From JBEBSD01 sp040394475 (GTDB lineage: Bacteria > Bacteroidota > Bacteroidia > Cytophagales > Spirosomataceae): a stretch of DNA of 56,341 bases. Positions within the stretch are counted from its first letter, which is position 1, and the number at the start of each line of letters is the position of its first letter. This document shows positions 22,693 through 33,400 of the stretch, piece after piece. The notes below the pieces were generated by a model. It worked only from the letters and a program-made list of their open reading frames with translations, ran no database searches and was not told the origin of the DNA. Location: NCBI GenBank assembly GCA_040394475.1, contig JBEBSD010000038.1:1-56341 (forward strand), given 5' to 3'. A program made the translations under genes and the position numbers.

Positions 22693-24336
22693 CTATTCGG
22701 AAGAATCGAGTCGTTGCCCATCCTTTACCAGCTGTTTCTTCAGAATTTTGTAATCAAGATCCTGAAGCGCAAGATCGCCTTCTATCGCAATAGCTGCTGC
22801 GGTCGCTGCGCTCTGGCCCAACACCATGAACACGGGTTCCATCCGGATGGAGCCAAACGCGATATGAGAGCTGGACACGCAAACAGGTACGAGCAGATTC
22901 TGTATTTCCTCGCGTTTGGGGATCAGGGCCTGGTAGGATATTTTATAAGGTTCAGGCACCTTTACGCCGATATCACCTTCATTCTGCACGTAACCGTCAT
23001 CTGTTATATAGCGTTGAATATTGTGAGAATCGAGGGTATAGGAACCCATACCTGCGGGATCCTCCACCTCTTTCTCTCCCAGCACCTCGTGCTCGGTCAT
23101 CACTGCATTACCAACCATCCGGCGGGCCTCACGAATGTAAAGTTGATGCGACCAGTGGCCGTTGTCTGCGAATTCGTCTTTCGGCAACCCCCATTTTCTA
23201 AACTCGCTTTGTACATCCTGGGGTATACGAGGATCGTTGGCTAAGAAATACATTAACCCTTTCTGGTAACTTTCATGCTCGTTGATGATTTCCCTCCTTC
23301 GCGTATAAGAGGCTTCGGGATAATCATAATTCATTCCAATGTTATCAGTGCTAAAAGGGCCATGATTATTGGTATCGGTCTTGCGGTTGGGTATGGTATC
23401 GAATTTTTGAAAGGTTTCCCTCCAACCCGAATCATATACCCTTAGCAATAGTTCATATTTCGTGGAGTCATAATCAGCGGGTCTGGGAAAAGAAATCCGA
23501 TTTTCGGGATCATATGTGAGGCACATCCGGAAGCAATAAGCCTGGATCCTGGCATCGCCCTCTCCCTTAACACCCGGAGGTGCTGTTGAAATCCCGGCCA
23601 ATACACCGCTGGAAGGGTCGCCCGGAATTTTATAGGGACTGATGTTGCCCGCAAACCAATGCTTGTGATGCAATACACCTGTCTGGATACCATTCCAACG
23701 CTCTCCATAAACACTGCTGGCTTCCCGACCTACGTGATAGCTTACTCCAGCCGCGGCCATAAGGTCTCCCTCATAGGTTGCATCTATAAACATTTTGCCG
23801 GAAAATGTCTTTCCATTTAATGTGGTTATGGATACTATCCGCTTATCTTTTACCGTGACACCGTCGTCCCGATTCAGCCATTCGTCGCGATAGACCTTGA
23901 TAGCAAGCGCTTCCACCCATTCATCGTATATTTTTTCCGCTATGCCGGGCTCGAAAGTCCACATCGTTTCATCGTTGTCATCTATGGAATTGGTTCCCTG
24001 ACCTTTGTTGTTGAATTCATCTCTTCTTTCCCACTTCCATGCCTTCTCTTGCTGGTAGTAGTGATAAACTCTCTTGTAAAATTCCCGCGACAGTCCGCCA
24101 ATAGCAGCTGTATTTCCAGAGTCAGTGAAGCCTAACCCACCGGAAGTTAATCCTCCAAGATGTTTGTCCGGAGCAACTATGACAACCGATTTGCCCATTT
24201 TAGCAGCCTGAATAGCCGATATCACAGCCGAAGAAGTTCCCCCATATACAATAATATCGGCTTCTACGGGACGCTCCTCCCGAATGCCACGAAAGCAAGA
24301 CGAAAAGAAAAATAATGCAAAAAATAAGTATTTCAT
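22693..24336 (-). CDS. FAD-dependent oxidoreductase, lipoprotein-like
   Basis: The 547-residue protein starts with a short hydrophobic leader and a cysteine (MKYLFFALFFFSSCFRG) that resembles a lipobox. The FAD-binding Rossmann motif is ADIIVYGGTSSAVISAIQAA, with GGLTSGGLGFTDSG after it, and later FIDATYEGDLMAAAGVSYHV and SVYGERWNG. This is the family of secreted FAD oxidoreductases common in Bacteroidota and Planctomycetes glycan loci, sometimes mislabelled xanthan lyase. The substrate is unknown. It is the last gene of the tightly spaced SDR/GH109-like/dipeptidase/dehydrogenase cassette, 36 bp after the SDR, so it likely acts on the same compound, outside the cytoplasm. Confidence 0.85.
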   Translation of the reverse strand: MKYLFFALFFFSSCFRGIREERPVEADIIVYGGTSSAVISAIQAAKMGKSVVIVAPDKHLGGLTSGGLGFTDSGNTAAIGGLSREFYKRVYHYYQQEKAWKWERRDEFNNKGQGTNSIDDNDETMWTFEPGIAEKIYDEWVEALAIKVYRDEWLNRDDGVTVKDKRIVSITTLNGKTFSGKMFIDATYEGDLMAAAGVSYHVGREASSVYGERWNGIQTGVLHHKHWFAGNISPYKIPGDPSSGVLAGISTAPPGVKGEGDARIQAYCFRMCLTYDPENRISFPRPADYDSTKYELLLRVYDSGWRETFQKFDTIPNRKTDTNNHGPFSTDNIGMNYDYPEASYTRRREIINEHESYQKGLMYFLANDPRIPQDVQSEFRKWGLPKDEFADNGHWSHQLYIREARRMVGNAVMTEHEVLGEKEVEDPAGMGSYTLDSHNIQRYITDDGYVQNEGDIGVKVPEPYKISYQALIPKREEIQNLLVPVCVSSSHIAFGSIRMEPVFMVLGQSAATAAAIAIEGDLALQDLDYKILKKQLVKDGQRLDSSE

Positions 24337-24372
24337 AGCTCGTTTCCCTTGAAAAAAAGTATCATCATAGCC

Positions 24373-25143
24373 TTAATAGGTTACCCTGCCGCCTGATATA
24401 TCATAAATAAACCCGGTTGAAAAGCTATTCTCCCTGGATACAATAAATGACACTAAGGCCGCCACTTCTTCTGGCCTTCCTAATCTCCCCATAGGGATTT
24501 TTGCCGTCATGTAGGCAAGCTGCTCAGGCGCAGTATCTGTATTCATAGAAGTTTCAATTACCGCTGGTGCTAAACCATTTATAGTAATACCGGTAGTGGC
24601 TACTTCCTTTGCTGCCCCTTTCACCAATCCTATCATTCCTGCTTTACTGGCATTATATCCCGCCATTCCAGGGTTTCCTTCTTTTCCTGCTACAGAAGCA
24701 ATCAAAAGAATCCTTCCGTATTTCAGAGGAAGCATGCGCTTCAACACGTGTTTGAGAAAAAGAAAACTTCCTTTTAGATTCACCCGGCAGACATTGTCAA
24801 AATCAAGTTCGGAGAAATCAGCTATAGGGGTGCCGGTAGGCCCGACAATTCCTGCGGAATGAATAGCAGCATCAATATGGTTGTGATAGCGCTGCAGAAA
24901 AGCAAGCGCTTCCTGTACCTGATCTCCCCGGGAGATATCACAACAAAACCAACTGCATGAAGCGCCCGAACTTTTTAATGCTGTCGCAGTTTGCTCCAGC
25001 ATAGTATTGTTATAATCCCAAAGCACTAAATGGGCGCCTTCCAGAGCCATCCGATGAGCAATCGCTTTCCCTAAGCCGCTAGCTGCGCCGGTTATCAGTA
25101 CTACCTGGTCTTTAAAACGATTTGTGATAAATGATTCTGACAT
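24373..25143 (-). CDS. Short-chain dehydrogenase/reductase (SDR)
   Basis: The 256-residue protein is a classical SDR. The coenzyme motif VLITGAASGLGKAIAHRMAL lies at about residues 15-35, the NNAG-equivalent reads HSAGIVGPTG, the catalytic Ser is in LLIASVAGKEGNPG, and the YxxxK pair is in AGYNASKAGMIG. The C-terminus IYDISGGRVTY is typical for FabG-like sugar or hydroxyacid dehydrogenases. It is predicted cytosolic and NAD(P)-dependent; the substrate is unknown. The 48-bp and 36-bp gaps to its neighbours place it within one operon with the GH109-like and FAD oxidoreductase genes. Confidence 0.92.
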   Translation of the reverse strand: MSESFITNRFKDQVVLITGAASGLGKAIAHRMALEGAHLVLWDYNNTMLEQTATALKSSGASCSWFCCDISRGDQVQEALAFLQRYHNHIDAAIHSAGIVGPTGTPIADFSELDFDNVCRVNLKGSFLFLKHVLKRMLPLKYGRILLIASVAGKEGNPGMAGYNASKAGMIGLVKGAAKEVATTGITINGLAPAVIETSMNTDTAPEQLAYMTAKIPMGRLGRPEEVAALVSFIVSRENSFSTGFIYDISGGRVTY

Positions 25144-25191
25144 GATTGTTTTCCTGGAAAGTATTTTCCTGTTATCGCGACTTGATTGCTC

Positions 25192-26589
25192 TTACTCTAA
25201 ATTAACTTTTGTATCTCCGCCCTGACTGAGTGAAAGATCCACCGGCTTATTCTTTTTCCAGTGACCTGATGTAAAATCGGGGACATCAACAGATCCGGAA
25301 CGGTTCTGAATTGATTGCTGGCTTAACGGAGTAACAGAACTCCATAAAGCCGCGTCGTAAACGTCCATATCAAGTGGAATGCCGTTTCTGAGACAGTCGA
25401 TCAATCGCCAATTCATCATAAAGTCCATGCCGCCGTGTCCGCCGATCTGTTTAGCCAGTTCTCCGATCTTTTTTACACTATTCGGTTTGTATTTTTCCTC
25501 CAACAATTTAAAATTTTCTTCAGTCATCCATCCCTCGTGCCCCAGGGAAATTTTTGGACTGGGATATTTCAGCGCGGCACCTTTAGTCCCACTTAATAAA
25601 TGTATTCTTGAATATACGCGCGGTGATGACACATCATGTTGGATCATGATGGTCTTTCCCTTGTGGGTTCTTACGACGGAAGTGTTCATATTTCCTCTAT
25701 ACGTCTTCCCGGCAAACGGCTTGAAAAAATCATCCGTCGCGGCCAGTTCTTCCGCTCTGTGTTTCATCGAAAAATCGTTCGAAGACATCGAAACAAGATA
25801 CTCCATCTGATCTCCTCTGTTAATATTCATCGCCTGGCAAACCGGGCCGAGCCCATGAGTAGCATACAGATTCCCGTTTTTAAAGTTTTGTTTGAGGCGC
25901 CACATTTCAGGGTATTTAGTCTTGCTAAAATTCAGATGCATCAAATCATGTATATAGGCTCCTTCTGCGTGAACGATCTCACCGAAAAAACCCTGCTGAG
26001 TCATGTTGAGGGTGAGCAATTCAAAAAAATCGTAGCAACAGTTTTCGAGCATCACGCAATGCCGCTTGTTTTTTTCGGAGGCTTCTACCAGTTGCCAGCA
26101 CTCTTCAAGAGTGGTTGCCGCAGGAACTTCAATTGCTACGTGCTTTCCCTGGTTCATTGCATACACGGCCATTGGCGTATGCAGCTGCCAGGGGGTAGCA
26201 ATATAAATAAGGTCAATATCATTTCGCTCACACACCTTTTTCCAATCGGTGTCATTTCCTGTGTAGCTATCCGGATGGTGTCGTGAGCCGGATATTCTTT
26301 TTTTTGCGTTTGCCAACCGCTCCGGCCTCAAATCACATATCGCTTTAATCTCTACTCCGTCTAGTTTGCTGTTGTGCTCCAAATGAACGGGTCCTCGATT
26401 GCCTAATCCTATAAATCCCAATCGTACCGTATTCAGCTTTCCGGCAACATAACCAGACATGTTGAAATGGGATTTCTTTATTTCTTCACTACGTGAGCCG
26501 GATATGGCGCTACCTTTAGCGCTACCGGTAAGTAAACCTAATCCGGTTAGTCCCGTCATTTTTAAAAACATTCTTCTATTATTTGCCAT
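25192..26589 (-). CDS. GH109-like Gfo/Idh/MocA family protein
   Basis: The 465-residue protein has a signal-like leader (MFLKMTGLTGLGLLTGSAKG) and then the Rossmann motif VRLGFIGLGNRGPVHLEHN. In place of the common EKP motif it carries AIEVPAATTLEEC, and further on MLENCCYDFFELLTLNM, AEGAYIHDLMHLNF, NLYATHGLGPVCQAMNINRG and HDVSSPRVYSRIHLLSGTKG. These are the marks of glycoside hydrolase family 109, which removes alpha-N-acetylgalactosamine by an NAD-dependent mechanism. Other oxidoreductase activity is possible. With the dipeptidase upstream and SDR downstream it probably processes imported glycan or glycoconjugate fragments. Confidence 0.82.
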   Translation of the reverse strand: MANNRRMFLKMTGLTGLGLLTGSAKGSAISGSRSEEIKKSHFNMSGYVAGKLNTVRLGFIGLGNRGPVHLEHNSKLDGVEIKAICDLRPERLANAKKRISGSRHHPDSYTGNDTDWKKVCERNDIDLIYIATPWQLHTPMAVYAMNQGKHVAIEVPAATTLEECWQLVEASEKNKRHCVMLENCCYDFFELLTLNMTQQGFFGEIVHAEGAYIHDLMHLNFSKTKYPEMWRLKQNFKNGNLYATHGLGPVCQAMNINRGDQMEYLVSMSSNDFSMKHRAEELAATDDFFKPFAGKTYRGNMNTSVVRTHKGKTIMIQHDVSSPRVYSRIHLLSGTKGAALKYPSPKISLGHEGWMTEENFKLLEEKYKPNSVKKIGELAKQIGGHGGMDFMMNWRLIDCLRNGIPLDMDVYDAALWSSVTPLSQQSIQNRSGSVDVPDFTSGHWKKNKPVDLSLSQGGDTKVNLE

Positions 26590-26645
26590 CTTTATTTAGT
26601 ATAAGAATTAAAATTCAAGTAAAAATCTCTATGATCCGAAGCATG

Positions 26646-27737
26646 TCACTTTTCCCACACTTCGAGCAAAAACCGAAGCCAGTTCTTGTAGAAAATATTT
26701 TCAATGTCTTCAGGAGTAAACCCCCTTTTTGTCAGCAAATCTTTAAGTAATTGCAGATCGGCAATCGTGTCAAGGTCATGTGGCGACTGCTCCAGCCCAT
26801 ACCCGCCATCTAAATCACTTCCTATCGCAATATGCCTGCTGTTTCCGGCGATTTGGCAGATATGATCATAATGGTCAATTACATTCACCAACCGGACATT
26901 TCTCTTTCGGGGATCGTCTATACCTCGCTGCCAATCGTTACATAACATCCATGCGTCGAGCACTCCTCCGATGACGGCTTTTCTTTCCACGAGCATGCTT
27001 ATCTGGTCATCCGTCAACTGACGTTGATGATCGACAATCGACCTGCAATTGTGATGGCTGGCCCAAATCGCTCCGGAGTAGCTGCTCAGAGCCTGCTTAA
27101 AGCCTTTGTCTGTCAAATGTGTTACGTCGAGAATCATATCAAGGCGATCCATCTCCTTTAGCAATTCGAGTCCTGCTCTTGTAAAGCCGTCGTCACCACC
27201 GGTACCGCAGGCGTATCTACCCGGGCCATAATGGGCAGGGCCACATGCTCTTAATCCGTATCCATAGGCTTTTTCCAAATAGGAAATATCGATGAGGGAG
27301 TCAGCTCCTTCCAGACTAAGAATAAATCCAATCGGCTTTTCGCTATTCGGTTTTTCGCTGTTCAGCCACAAATTGACATGGCTCATAAGGTCTCCGGCGC
27401 TCTTAATGCTCACCAGTTCTCCTTTTGCTTCCAATGCCTGATACCATGCGAGTTGGGCCTGGGTAATCGCCCAGGCAATTTCCGGAGCGTTCCATCCCGG
27501 CAAAGCACTCCCGCTTTCTACATAACGACCTATCTGGGTAGCCACGACCAATCCGACCGCTCCTCTCCTGAGATCCGGCAAGCTTACCGTACCTTTTCCT
27601 CTATCCGGCCTGTCCGTCATACCCGCTTCTGCTAACCTCAATTCCGCGACACTTTTCCGCAGATCCCGGTTCCATTCGATGGCATTCATGCTCAAATCCA
27701 GATGCGCATCTATTATAAATTTTGTGTCCGTTCCCAT
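26646..27737 (-). CDS. Membrane dipeptidase family (M19) metalloenzyme
   Basis: The 363-residue protein has the renal-dipeptidase plan: the first metal ligands in FIIDAHLDLSMN, the bridging glutamate in FILSLEGADSLID, histidines in LDVTHLTDKGF and IWASHHNCRSIVDHQR, and the aspartate in AIGSDLDGGYGLEQSPHD. M19 enzymes hydrolyse dipeptides, often with a D-amino acid or amide bond to unusual groups. No signal peptide is visible, so it is probably cytosolic. Its ATG follows the TAA of the dehydrogenase gene directly. Its presence in a SusCD operon suggests the imported substrate contains an amide or amino acid substituent. Confidence 0.9.
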   Translation of the reverse strand: MGTDTKFIIDAHLDLSMNAIEWNRDLRKSVAELRLAEAGMTDRPDRGKGTVSLPDLRRGAVGLVVATQIGRYVESGSALPGWNAPEIAWAITQAQLAWYQALEAKGELVSIKSAGDLMSHVNLWLNSEKPNSEKPIGFILSLEGADSLIDISYLEKAYGYGLRACGPAHYGPGRYACGTGGDDGFTRAGLELLKEMDRLDMILDVTHLTDKGFKQALSSYSGAIWASHHNCRSIVDHQRQLTDDQISMLVERKAVIGGVLDAWMLCNDWQRGIDDPRKRNVRLVNVIDHYDHICQIAGNSRHIAIGSDLDGGYGLEQSPHDLDTIADLQLLKDLLTKRGFTPEDIENIFYKNWLRFLLEVWEK

Positions 27738-28721
27738 TTAGTACAGCTGCTTATTGCGTTGTTTTTGCTGAACGACATCACCCGGATACTTTAAGGCGAG
27801 TTGGCGTATATCATAGGTAAACTCTTCAAAAGTTTGCTTCCAGAGAGACGCTTCTTCATCCGTATAAGTATAGAATCCCTTTCCATTGACAACGCCGTTC
27901 CCGCCCCTTTTAACAATGTCATCAATGAGGTTTGGCACCTCGGTTTTATTACTCAGCGTAGGAAAGAGATCTTTCATCACGGTGTGATATGCTTTAACGC
28001 CGGTAAGATCCATCCATCGAAATACGCCAACGAGTGTCATCCAATATCCCGGATTATTTCGACATGCCCTGTCCACGTCTTCTACTGTGGCAAATCCAGC
28101 TTCTACAAGGCTAAATGCTTCCCGATACATCGCGTACATTAACCGATTGGTAATGAAACCCCTGATATCCTTGCGGACAAGTGTAGGTTCTTTAGCCCAG
28201 TGATGGGAAAGTTCATACAACCACTCGGCATGACGCATATCACTCAAATCCCCGCAAATGATCTCCAGGAACCTCGTCGTATGCGAAGGCTCCGCCCAAT
28301 GCAGTCCGAGAAAGCGAGACGGATTTTTACGTCCTTGCTGAAGCAAACTTATCGGAATCGCCGATGTGTTGCTGGTGATGATTGTCTCTTGAGATACGAT
28401 CGATTCTATCCGATCAAAAACAGCACCCTTAATCTGAATATCCTCTATTGTGCATTCCAGAACTAAGTCAGCATCCTTTAATGCTTCATAGTCTTCAGTT
28501 ATTGACAGGTTTCTTAGGATCTGCCGCGGATCACTGCCGGTCAAACCATGCTTAAGCGACATTTCCAAATGTTCTGAAATCCTCCCCGCGGCAGATTCGA
28601 GGTCGGACGTTAACGGAGCTATTGCTACTACCGAATGCCCTGCCAATAACAAACATGTCGTGATGCTGCATCCCATAAGTCCAAGGCCTACAACACCTAT
28701 ATTCAGGTTTTTGGGTTCCAT
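27738..28721 (-). CDS. 3-hydroxyacyl-CoA dehydrogenase-family enzyme
   Basis: The ATG at 28721 gives MEPKNLNIGVVGLGLMGCSI; the longer frame upstream adds no family sequence. The 327-residue product has the NAD motif GVVGLGLMG, LVLECTIEDIQIKGAVFDRI, TSNTSAIPISLL, GLHWAEPSHTTRFLEIICGD, KDIRGFITNRLMYAMYREAF and the C-terminal VNGKGFYTYTDEEA. Members of this family include hydroxybutyryl-CoA, carnitine and L-gulonate dehydrogenases. The cassette context, without acyl-CoA genes, favours a small hydroxyacid substrate, but that is inference. It begins 143 bp after the SusD1 gene and abuts the dipeptidase gene. Confidence 0.85.
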   Translation of the reverse strand: MEPKNLNIGVVGLGLMGCSITTCLLLAGHSVVAIAPLTSDLESAAGRISEHLEMSLKHGLTGSDPRQILRNLSITEDYEALKDADLVLECTIEDIQIKGAVFDRIESIVSQETIITSNTSAIPISLLQQGRKNPSRFLGLHWAEPSHTTRFLEIICGDLSDMRHAEWLYELSHHWAKEPTLVRKDIRGFITNRLMYAMYREAFSLVEAGFATVEDVDRACRNNPGYWMTLVGVFRWMDLTGVKAYHTVMKDLFPTLSNKTEVPNLIDDIVKRGGNGVVNGKGFYTYTDEEASLWKQTFEEFTYDIRQLALKYPGDVVQQKQRNKQLY

Positions 28722-28864
28722 TATTTTAGTGAAATAAATTGACTGACTTACTGTATTGCAGTCGCTGCAATAGCATCTCAGCAAAATCTCCTTCAAGAGA
28801 AAACGCAGCTCTTACACCCTATCAGAAAGGCGACAGGATAATGGGCTTCCTATAAAAAGACTTC

Positions 28865-30316
28865 TCAGTACCCGGGATTTTGATCTTCCTGATTAATTAG
28901 CGGATTGTTATTCATTTCTTCCGGCGGAATCGGTAAAAAGTAACGTTCATCTATAAACGATTTGCCAACCGCTGCTATTGCCTCCTTAACTTTATGCGTT
29001 CTTTTCAAGTCCCACCATCTTCGCCCTTCGATCAAAAACTCATAGGCACGCTCCTTCATCACGGTATCTCTGAATTCCTCTTTAGACATTCCCTGAAGGT
29101 AATCTATGACCGAAGAACTGTTGATATCCAATCCATAAGCCCGGCGTTTTATTTTGTTCAAACTTTCCAAAGCCCTGTCGGAAACGGCACCAGTAGCCAT
29201 GCATGAAGCTTCAGCGTAAATAAGGAACGCCTCTGTATACCGGTATACCGGTACGCTGTAGACCCTAAGCCCGGCTGTGTTCGTTATAAATTTCTTAAAT
29301 AGCACTGGCGTATCGGAGGGTAGCGAAACGGTGTTACCGGCTGCATTTACATATTTTGTATACAGGTTGAAACTCTTACGAAGATCTCTCTCATCCCAGT
29401 CATTTCCGATGAAAGAATTCATATCAGGAATCCAGGCAAAAAAACCTTGAGAGCTGTAGTTGTAGGGAAAACTACTTGGTCTGTGAAGATAAGACGGAAG
29501 ACTGGACAGGTTATTTGGCGAGTGATGTATGGACATTATATCTTCCGAATGGGTTTCCGCCGCGAAGATCTTATAAAAATCGTCAGGCTTTTCTACGGAA
29601 ACCAAGGTGTATCGCCCACTTTCAAGTACATCATTGGCCTTTTTGGCCGCTTCTTCCCAGTTTTCCAACGTAAGATAGACTTGGGCCAATAGCATTTTCG
29701 CAGCCCATTTGGAAGCCCTTCCCGTTGCCCCGCCTACCGATTCCGGCAGGTCTTGTTCCGCTTTTATCGCGTCCGCCAAAATAAGGTCATAGACTTTGCT
29801 TTCTGGTTCTCGCGGAGAACCAGTAGTGAGATCAGAGCTTTCTGAAATCTTAAGTGGTACAGGCCCCCAAAACCTGACCAGGTTGAAATATGCCATTGCA
29901 CGGAGGAAGTGAGCCTCGGCCAGTATCTGTGCTTTTTTGCTCTCCGATATATTTTCTATACCAGGCACATTATCCAGTACTGCGTTCGCACGGTTAATAG
30001 CCTGGTACAATCTATTCCAAGAAGTAGCAGCATATCCTATGCCCCGAAAATCAAGAACCTGATCAAAGAACGATATAGGTGCTTGTCCGCCTCTTCCTAT
30101 AAGGAAATCGGCATGCAATTCCACTAGAAGATAATACTCTATTCCGTAATAATCGGAATCAAAGGAGGAGTAGGCTCCCGTTATTGCTGCCTCCGCCTCA
30201 GTTTCATTGAGATAATAGTTGCTTTTCGATATAAAGTTTTTGGGAGTTTCTTCCAGCATATCACTACAGGACAGATTCAGCGCCGTAGTAAGAATAATGA
30301 AAACAAATTTTCTCAT
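28865..30316 (-). CDS. SusD/RagB-family nutrient-binding lipoprotein (SusD1)
   Basis: The 483-residue protein has a lipoprotein signal (MRKFVFIILTTALNLSCSDM, cysteine 17). SusD marks follow: LNETEAEAAITGAYSSFDSD, AINRANAVLDNVPGI, AEAHFLRAMAYFNLVRFWGP, ASKWAAKMLLAQVYLTL, and near the end RAYEFLIEGRRWWDLKR and YFLPIPPEEMNNNP. It is an outer-membrane surface lipoprotein that caps the SusC1 transporter and binds the ligand. The gene lies 112 bp behind SusC1 in the same direction, the standard order. The ligand is unknown. Confidence 0.95.
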   Translation of the reverse strand: MRKFVFIILTTALNLSCSDMLEETPKNFISKSNYYLNETEAEAAITGAYSSFDSDYYGIEYYLLVELHADFLIGRGGQAPISFFDQVLDFRGIGYAATSWNRLYQAINRANAVLDNVPGIENISESKKAQILAEAHFLRAMAYFNLVRFWGPVPLKISESSDLTTGSPREPESKVYDLILADAIKAEQDLPESVGGATGRASKWAAKMLLAQVYLTLENWEEAAKKANDVLESGRYTLVSVEKPDDFYKIFAAETHSEDIMSIHHSPNNLSSLPSYLHRPSSFPYNYSSQGFFAWIPDMNSFIGNDWDERDLRKSFNLYTKYVNAAGNTVSLPSDTPVLFKKFITNTAGLRVYSVPVYRYTEAFLIYAEASCMATGAVSDRALESLNKIKRRAYGLDINSSSVIDYLQGMSKEEFRDTVMKERAYEFLIEGRRWWDLKRTHKVKEAIAAVGKSFIDERYFLPIPPEEMNNNPLINQEDQNPGY

Positions 30317-30428
30317 CTGTATAAAATGTTTGAGCTATTAGCTGTTAGGTTTATTCACGACTTTCCGCGGACCGCTTTTTAGCTGCTAGAACCTAAAAGC
30401 TCGTGGCTGTTTCATATTTAAAATACTT

Positions 30429-33400
30429 TCAGAAATTAATAACTATACCACCAGTAAACATTCGGGAAGTTGGATAAGCACTTTCATCCACTCCCATACT
30501 TAGTCGACTACTAATACTCTGAGAGTCACTCCCGGTAGAGTTAACTTCTGGATCTAACCCAGGATACCTGGTAAATGTCAATAGGTTCGTCGCAGATAGA
30601 TAAAGCTGCGATCTGCTGAGTATTGAACTTTTCCCAATCGAAACACCAGGAATATTGTATGCTATTCTAAGTGACTTTAGCCTGATATAACTCCCGTCTT
30701 TTATATAGCGATCTGATACAGAAAATTGTGTAGAGGGGCTTACCCTTGGATATTTGGCATTAGGATTCGGATTTTCAGGAGTCCAGTAATTCCCTATCAA
30801 ATCGCTGAATTGATTTGAACCTCGTTGAAACGAATTTAGATGAGTCGCTGAGGTTGCCCAGAATATATCATTCCCTTTGGTTCCTTCAAAAAACAAAGAA
30901 AGCTCGAAATTTTTGTATGACATGTTTGAGTTGAGACTGTATACCAAATCAGGATAAGGGTCACCTATAATGGTAAGGTCTGATGTGTTGATCAGATTAT
31001 CGCCATTCAGATCCACATATTTGATGTTACCTGCCTCATCTAACCCGTTCTCTTTATATCCATAAAATACGCCAAAAGGTTGCCCTTGGCGAGCTAAATT
31101 GACATTGCCTAATATATTGATCGATCCCCCTCTGACATCGGACGCATTAGCGAGTTCAATGACTTTATTTCGATTTGTAAATATCTGAGAACCTATATTC
31201 CATCTGAATTCTTTTGTTAAAATATCAGCAGAAATACCAAGTTCAAAGCCCTGATTTCTCATCTTACCTATATTTCTCAGCGTTGATGAAAAGCCCATTG
31301 AAGGAGGTAAAGGTACCGAAGCCAATAAGTCATACGTGTTTTTTGAGTAGAAATCAAAAGTTACATGAACCCTGTTTTTCAATACAGATAAATCAAACCC
31401 AAGATCTAACTGAGCGGTAGTCTCCCATTTTAGACTACTATTAGCTATGCCAGATGGGACGTATCCAATGGCTTGATTTTGATTCTCATATATATATCGA
31501 ACCGAAGACAATCGATTCAATGATTGATATGGTGCAACGGAAGTGTTTCCGGTCATACCAAAACTGGTTCTAATTTTAAAATCATCTATAAAATATACAT
31601 CTGACATAAACTTTTCTTCAGAAACTCGCCATGCAAACGCTGCTGACGGAAATGTTCCCCACTTATTATTTATTCCAAATCTTGAGGAACCGTCCGTCCG
31701 GATACTTGCCGTTAGTAAATACTTTCCCAACAACGAATAATTAACACGACCTAACCATGAAGCCAGCGTCCATTCGGAAATGTCGGAGGACGGTGGATTA
31801 ACAATTTCGGCGGCAGATAAATTATAGTCTTCAGTACTATTGTTTAAAAAACCACTTACTGAAATGCCAGTTGATCTGTTTCTTGTAAATTGATAGGTAA
31901 ATCCTCCCAGCAATTCTAGACTATGCTTTTCATTAAATGTTTTTGAGTAAGTGAGTGTATTTTCATTTAATGTAGAATTTCTAATGCTATTAGTCGAAGA
32001 AGCTCCCCCTCTGTCGCCAGTGTATATGATAGGAGTAAAAGTTTCCCTGCTTCCTATTTCATACTCAAATCCTATCAAAGATTTAAATATCAAATCTGGT
32101 TTAATTTTAATTTCTAAACTGGAATTTGTCAACATCGTGTTTCTTGACCGAATATTTTTATATGGATCGGAGTATATTAAAGGGTTGTTCATTGACTCCG
32201 ATCCAAAACTATATATCTGGTTTACTCTCGTATATTTTCCGGTTTCATCATACAAAGGCAGAGTTGGCGGAGCGGCGAGCGCGCCTGACAAGACAGTCGA
32301 GCCGTGTGCCGAATTGTCTACAGGCATAAAAGAGTCATCTATTCGAGAAAGGTTTACGCTGGTAGAAACTTTAAGCCAATTGTTGTGCTGGTGATTAATT
32401 CTGGAGTTAATCCCGGCTTTTTTTATACCTGAATTGAAAATAATTCCATCTTGTTTAAAATAATTTCCGGATATCATGAATTGGGTTTTTTCAGAACTAC
32501 CCGAAAAAGAAAGGTTATGATTTTGAATAGAAGCCGTACGGTAAATGACGTCTTGCCAATCTGTACCCTCGTCCGTTATCGTATTTAAATCGAAGTAGGC
32601 AGGTTGATTGCTGTTTTTTAACCATTCGTTGACCACCGTTGCGTACTCGGATGCATTTAACATATCGTAGCGCTTTGCAATGGTCTGTACACCGAAATAG
32701 CTTCCTATTTCCAGTCGGTTTTGCTGACCGGTCTTCCCCGCCTTGGTCGTCACCATTACGACGCCATTGGCACCCCTGGCGCCATAAATGGCGGTTGCGG
32801 AAGCGTCCTTCAGAATATCGATAGCGGTGATATCGGCAGGATTTAAAAAATCAATATTTCCCGTAATGGGAAATCCGTCAACTACATACAACGGCTCATT
32901 GCTTCCCATCATAGAATTCCCTCCCCTTATCTGCACTTCCACACGCCCTCCCGGGCGTCCTGAGTTCTGCGTAACCCGTACTCCGGAGGCCCGGCCTTTC
33001 AACGCCTGATCAACCGAAAAAACAGGATAGTTCGTAATTTCTTCCGCTTTAACCTGAGATACCGCACCTGTCATATCCGCTTTTTTTACCGTCCCGTATC
33101 CCACGACGACTAATTCTTCCAACGTTTTTTCGTCTACCTGTAAGGTTACTTGAAGAGAAGTCCTGTTTCCGACCATGACCTCCTGTGAGAGATAACCGAC
33201 AAACGAAAACATCAGGACAGCTTCTTCATCGGGAATCGCAACGTTAAAATTTCCTTCTGCATCCGTTATTGCCCCCTTTTGCGTTCCCTTGAGTAAGATA
33301 CTCACCCCCGGAAGCCCTTCCCCGGATACGGCATCCGTTACCCTGCCGGAGATGGAACGATCCGGAACAGCATCAGGAGTTTCATCAGTTGGCGATACAA

